A stretch of DNA of 64,000 bases from Phycisphaera sp. (GTDB taxonomy: Bacteria; Planctomycetota; Phycisphaerae; Phycisphaerales; UBA1924), in assembly GCA_003712165.1 (NCBI GenBank), contig RHLH01000001.1, positions 2,391,575-2,455,574 on the forward strand, given 5' to 3'. The position numbers and the translations under genes are program-made. Below are positions 59,762 to 64,000 of the stretch, one piece after another. Below the pieces are notes generated by a model. It did not search any database. It had not been told where the DNA came from and saw only the letters and a program-made list of their open reading frames with translations. The stretch's first letter is position 1. Each line of letters opens with the position of its first letter.

Positions 59762-60243
59762 TTTGCGTTCTCCGCGTCTTTGGCGCTCATGTTGTCGATG
59801 AGCCTCTCAAGATCCGCTGTGATCCGATCGATCTCGCCCTGCTCGAGCCCGGCGAGCAGCCGACTCTCGATCTGGGTCGCGATCTCATCTGTCCTCTCAA
59901 GAGCGGTCCGGCCCGAATCCGTTATACGAACATATACCGACCGACCCCTGCCCGGCTTCGTGTGCCTGGTGACAAGGCCTTCTTTTTCCATCGCAGTGAC
60001 CAGCTGGCTGACTGCCTGGGTGCTGAGCATGGATTCCTCGCTCAGCTCGCCGATCGTGGGCTCGTCCCCGGCCGAGGCGACCGAGCAGAGCAGGAACCAA
60101 CGGGAAGATGTCAGCCCGATCGACTCCGCAGCGGCATCGCACTGCCTCATCAGCAGGTGAAAGAGCACGTACACGTGCCGGCCGAGGCACGCCTCGCGCC
60201 CGGTCTGGCAACTGGCGACATCCGAACTATCCACCGAACTCAT
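59758..60243 (-). CDS. MarR-family transcriptional regulator
   Basis: A 161-residue winged-helix regulator. SSRWFLLCSVASAGDEPTIGELSEESMLS is followed by the recognition helix region TQAVSQLVTAMEKEGLVTRH and the wing TKPGRGRSVYVRITDSGRTAL, matching the MarR fold. A cysteine pair near the N-terminus (VASCQTGREACLG) could be redox-active or bind metal. It probably represses its own efflux operon. ATG 60243 is chosen, and GTG 60264 would add seven residues. The divergent region to the peptidase gene holds an inverted-repeat array suited to a dimeric regulator. Confidence 0.9.
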   Translation of the reverse strand: MSSVDSSDVASCQTGREACLGRHVYVLFHLLMRQCDAAAESIGLTSSRWFLLCSVASAGDEPTIGELSEESMLSTQAVSQLVTAMEKEGLVTRHTKPGRGRSVYVRITDSGRTALERTDEIATQIESRLLAGLEQGEIDRITADLERLIDNMSAKDAENAK

Positions 60244-60273
60244 GACGAAGCGTTCCACAGCCACGAGAACAAG

Positions 60274-60302
60274 TCAACTGGTTGAATTACCTAGATTTCA
60301 AC
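60274..60302. promoter_or_regulatory. Inverted-repeat array, candidate MarR operator
   Basis: Three copies of one half-site occur in alternating orientation: TCAAC (60274-60278), GTTGA (60281-60285) and TCAAC (60298-60302). The first two form TCAAC-TG-GTTGA. The second and third form GTTGA-N12-TCAAC, similar in half-site to known MarR-family operators. It lies 30 bp upstream of marR and 85 bp upstream of the divergent peptidase gene, so it could control both. Confidence 0.4.
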
Positions 60303-60386
60303 ACGTGCAGCACGCCCGATGGGATGCGGTAGGATCTTCTCATCAACCGCCCGGATACCGGGCGTGATTAGGTACAGGAATACGTC

Positions 60387-63300
60387 CATGAGCACCCGTC
60401 CGAGCCGACATAACGTCGCCGTTGTCAGCATCCTCGCACTCGCAGGCTGCGCCTCGCCCACAATCGAGGAATCTCAGACCGAGGCATCCCAGAACATCAC
60501 GAATGTCTCGATGCGCATGCCATACCAGCCGACGGGCGGCCCGCTCGACGCGCTCCAGCCCAAGAAGGAGACGGGTGTCACCCGCTTCCTTGAGCAGTAC
60601 CCCGACGCCGACGGGCGGGGCGTGGTCGTCGCGATTTTTGACACGGGTGTCGATCCCGGCGCGCCGGGCCTGCAGGTCACGACCGACGGCAAGCCCAAGA
60701 TCATCGATGTCGTAGACGGCACGGGCTCGGGGGATGTTGACACCACGACCATCGTCGAACTCGCAGAAGACGGCACGTTCGAGGGCATCTCGGGCAGAAC
60801 GCTCACGCCGCACCCGGACTGGGCGAACCCGACGGGCGAGTTCCGGGTCGGTCTCAAGCCCATGAGCGAGCTCTATCCGCGGGGCCTCGATTCGCGGATG
60901 GCCGGCGAACGCCGAGACGAGTGGGACAAGCTCCAGCGCACACGCTCGGAAGGACTGCTCAGGCAGCTCACCGCGTTCGACCGCGAACACCCAGAGCCCA
61001 CGAGCGACGAGCTCGAAATACGCGAGGACCTCGTTGCCAAGATTGATCAGCTCGAAGCGTTCCAGAGCTCGTACAGCGACAACAGCCCGATCCTCGACTG
61101 CGTTGTCTTCCATGACGGCGAGAAGTGGCGCGCTTCGCTCGACACCGACAGCGACGGCGATTTCTCTGACGAGACAACGCTGACAAACTTCAGAGACGAA
61201 CGCCAGTACGCAACCTTCGGCGATGTTGATCTGCTCAACTATGTCCTGAACATCTACGACGACGGCAACCTGCTCTCGATCGTTGCAGACTCGGGTGCGC
61301 ACGGCACGCACGTGGCGGGGATCGTCGCGGCGCACTTCCCCGAGCAGCCCGAACTCAACGGCATGGCGCCCGGCGCACAGATCGTCGCTGTCAAGATCGG
61401 TGACACACGCCTCGGATCCAGCTCGGTCGGTACGGGCAGCACGCGAGGGTTCACGACTGTTCTCGAGAACAACTGCGACCTCATCAACATGTCCTACGGC
61501 GGCGCGGACGCGTTCCCAGACACACGCTACAGGAACGGTCAACTCGCTGCGGAGATCGTCAACAAGCACAACGTGATCTTTGTCGCCTCCGCGGGCAACG
61601 ACGGGCCCGCGCTCTCGACGGTTGGCAGCCCGGGCGGGACGACCAGCGCGCTCATCGGCGTCGGCGCGTCGATCTCGCCCGAGATGATGACCGCTCAGTA
61701 CGCGGTACGCGAAGCGGGCGCGGGGCAGATGCAGTACCCGTGGTCGAGCCGGGGACCGACCCTGGACGGCGACCTTGGTGTCGATATCACCGCACCGGGC
61801 GGCGCCATCGCGCCCGTCCCGAACTGGACGCTCCAGAAGAACCGCATGATGAACGGCACCTCCATGAGTGCCCCCAACACCTGCGGCGGGATCGCGCTCA
61901 TCCTCAGCAAGCTCAGGCAGGACGGCATCGAGTACACACCCCACTCTGTCAAGCGAGCGCTCTTCAACACGGCGGTCAGCATCCCCGAGCAGTCGCCCTG
62001 GGCACAGGGCAACGGCATGCTCCAGGTGGACTCCGCGTACGAGCACCTCGTGAACTACGAGAGCGACTCGACCCGTGACATGTGGTTCGACATGAAGGGG
62101 CCGGGCGGCATCCGCGGCGCGTACCTGCGAGAGCCCTACGAGAACAACCAAATCACCGAGCAGCGCATCTTCGTGACACCCCACTTCCATGAGGACGCGT
62201 CGAGCCGGAAGAAGGTTGACTTCGAGATGAGACTCAGCTTTGAGGCTTCGGAGCCTTGGGTTGAGGTCGCCGAGTTCGTCAACCTTGTCAACGGGGGCGA
62301 CAACACCGACATCCGCATCGACCCGACGGGCCTGCCCGCGGGGGCGCACTACGCAGAGGTCGTCGCCTACGACGCAGACCGGCCTGAGCGTGGTGCGATC
62401 TGCAAGTACCCGATCACGGTCGTCAAGGGCGAAACAATCAGCATCGACGACGACTACATCTGGACCGAAACGGTTCGCTCAGAGCCGGGAGACCTGAACC
62501 GCTGGCTCTTCGATGTCCCCAGCGGCGCGACGTGGATGGACCTGATCATCCGCAGGCTCGACGACGAGACCTCAAGGCTGCTGGTCGTGCAGGCGCTGCA
62601 GCTCGTCGACGACAGACCCAACAACCACCGCAAGTTCTCGCGATGGGTTCGCTTCGATGATCAGGACGAGCAAATCTACACGCTCCCCGTCGAGGGCAAC
62701 AGGACGCTCGACATCTCCGCGGCTCAGAACTGGTCGAGCCTCGGTGAGGGCGAGTTCGAGTTTGAGGTCCGGTTCCGCGGCATGCGTCCGGAGCCGAGCC
62801 AGGTCATGATCGACGGATCGACACTCGTCACGCGTTTCGATATCCACTCGCCGATGCGTGACGCGGTCGCGAGCCCTTCGGGTTCGCTGATGAGTTTCCT
62901 CCGCGCGGTCCGCCCGACCGATTCCACGATCAACGCTCTTGACCCTGTCCGCGACAGACTGAGCGATGACAGACAGATGTACGAGATCATCGTCGAGTAC
63001 GAGATCGAGGTGCCCGAGGATCTCGACGCGAACGTGAACCCCGCGGTCTCGCTCGTGCCGCACGCTTGGGAAATCTACGAGTCGTTCATGTGGTACATCT
63101 TCAACGAAGACGGCGAGCTGGTCGAGACCAGCGCGGGCGAGGACGTGGATATCTCTCTCGATGAGGGCGCGTACACGTTCAAGCTCCACCTGAGACACGA
63201 CGAGCCAGAAGCACTCGAGCACATCCAGGATGCGCCACTGACACTCCGCTATGACCTGCCCAAGTCGGTCGGTCTCAAGTTTGCCAGCGACCCCGACGCC

Positions 63301-64000
63301 GCCTTCAACGGCCGCGGCGGTTTCGGTTCGCCCGAAATCGAAGCCGGTGACTCGGTGCCCTGCTACATCGCGACCCCGAGCTCGTCGAGTCTGCCCGATG
63401 TCGTCGAGCCTGGCGATGTGCTCGTCGGTTCGTTCACCGTGGGCGGCGACACCGAACTCATCGGCTCGACCACAAGGCCGGGCGGCTGGCCCATCGCGAT
63501 GTCTGTCATCGCGGAGCCCAACGATCGTCCCGAGATCAAGGCGAAGGACGATGAGGAAGACGACGATGCCGAGGAACCGAGCAAGCTCGAGGAACTCGAA
63601 GAAGCCATCTTTGATCTGAAAGTCGCCAAGCTCGATGATCTGATGGGCGAGGACGACGCCGAGGCGTTCGATACGCTCGTAGCTGAGATTCTCTCAGAAG
63701 ACCCCGAGAACTTCGATGTCGCGATCAAGCAGATGGAGCGCGCCGCCGAGGGTGATGACCATGAGGCGACGATCGCACACGCCCAAGCGGTGATCGATCG
63801 GATCGACACCGATGCGATCGCATCGTACGAAGGCCGGAACCACGACGAGGACTCCGACGACTTTGATGAGGAACTCGCCGAGCAGATGAAGAACGACAAG
63901 TCCTCACTCGTTGACGCGTTGACCGCCATCGCGAAGGCGAGAGGAGAGCTTGCCGAGCCGGGCGACGAAGCGTCAACCGAGGCGTTCGAGGACGCGGTCG
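60387..64000 (+). CDS. Tripeptidyl peptidase II-like subtilase, lipoprotein, runs off the window
   Basis: At least 1204 residues, with no stop before 64000. A lipoprotein signal ends LALAGC (Cys21). The body matches eukaryotic tripeptidyl peptidase II step by step: LQPKKETGVTRFLEQYPD, VAIFDTGVDPGAPGLQVTTD (Asp85), DGKPKIIDVVDGTGSGDVDT, NIYDDGNLLSIVADSGAHGT (His305), ASAGNDGPALSTVGSPGGTT (oxyanion Asn404) and MNGTSMSAPNTCGGIALILS (Ser492). The 220-residue gap between Asp and His equals that of human TPP II (Asp44, His264) and is much larger than in ordinary subtilisins. The long beta-rich region after the catalytic domain also corresponds. The end is acidic and coiled. TPP II cuts tripeptides from free N-termini. 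AGGAA lies about 9 nt before ATG 60387. Confidence 0.92.

Noticed and set aside
57581..60160. 859-codon plus-strand open frame
   Set aside because: It is antisense to the RND permease and adaptor genes, whose families are certain. The sequence is compositionally odd (Asp- and Arg-rich) and has no domain. GC-rich DNA often leaves such frames open.
60343..62349. 668-codon minus-strand open frame
   Set aside because: It lies antisense to the TPP II-like catalytic region and is Arg- and Val-rich with no motif. The plus-strand gene has overwhelming similarity to a known family.

Overview
The window is about 64 kb of GC-rich bacterial DNA, densely packed with protein genes on both strands. No rRNA, tRNA, CRISPR array, insertion sequence or prophage was recognised. 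The gene content points to the phylum Planctomycetota, probably class Phycisphaerae. The evidence is two secreted proteins ending in paired dockerin-like motifs, two anchored proteins with the YSVGxDGxDNGG tail common in planctomycetes, a YdjY-domain protein, a futalosine-pathway menaquinone enzyme (MqnD) and lipid A synthesis (LpxB). The assignment is inferred from family content, not from a marker-gene search.

Layout. 1-5.3 kb: end of a LemA-like gene, then a leftward run purF / 22-aa ORF / zinc-ribbon membrane protein / mqnD / FAH-family enzyme, a small membrane protein, and rpsD. 5.4-16.3 kb: PpiD-like foldase, MATE exporter, a fused B12-domain/GTPase protein, plant-type MTA nucleosidase, S1/P1 nuclease, ThrE-like exporter, PilZ-like protein, lipoprotein, DUF1294 protein, Tat-exported phosphoesterase. 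16.3-24 kb: an AT-richer orphan gene, an acyl-CoA mutase large subunit, two paralogous anchored proteins flanking a TlpA-like thioredoxin, and 3-hydroxyacyl-CoA dehydrogenase. 24-30 kb: recX, lipoprotein, rhodanese, two dockerin-type secreted proteins, carA. 30-44 kb: priA, murD, YdjY protein, HtrA-like protease, panB, methyltransferase-like protein, a D-amino-acid-oxidase-like protein with permuted segments, EamA transporter, bcp, and an AGCS symporter. 44-55 kb: nuclease-like orphan, lpxB, two-component pair, rsmB, ptsN, ExbB/TolQ-like protein, ispA, dxs, nadK. 55-64 kb: a marR-adaptor-RND efflux operon and, divergently, a large lipoprotein closely resembling tripeptidyl peptidase II that runs off the window.

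Functional links. The B12/GTPase protein (9156-10307) and the mutase (17109-18857) look like the two halves of an IcmF-type isobutyryl-CoA mutase. The mutase carries the Phe/Gln pair typical of isobutyryl-CoA rather than methylmalonyl-CoA mutases. The two genes share an 11-bp element, TTGTATACAGG, at almost the same distance from their starts. The nearby 3-hydroxybutyryl-CoA dehydrogenase would take the butyryl-CoA product onward, which suggests branched-chain acyl-CoA use.

The most unusual items are the D-amino-acid-oxidase-like protein whose C-terminal block has moved to its N-terminus, the eukaryotic-type tripeptidyl peptidase II made as a lipoprotein, and the split isobutyryl-CoA mutase with its shared promoter element.
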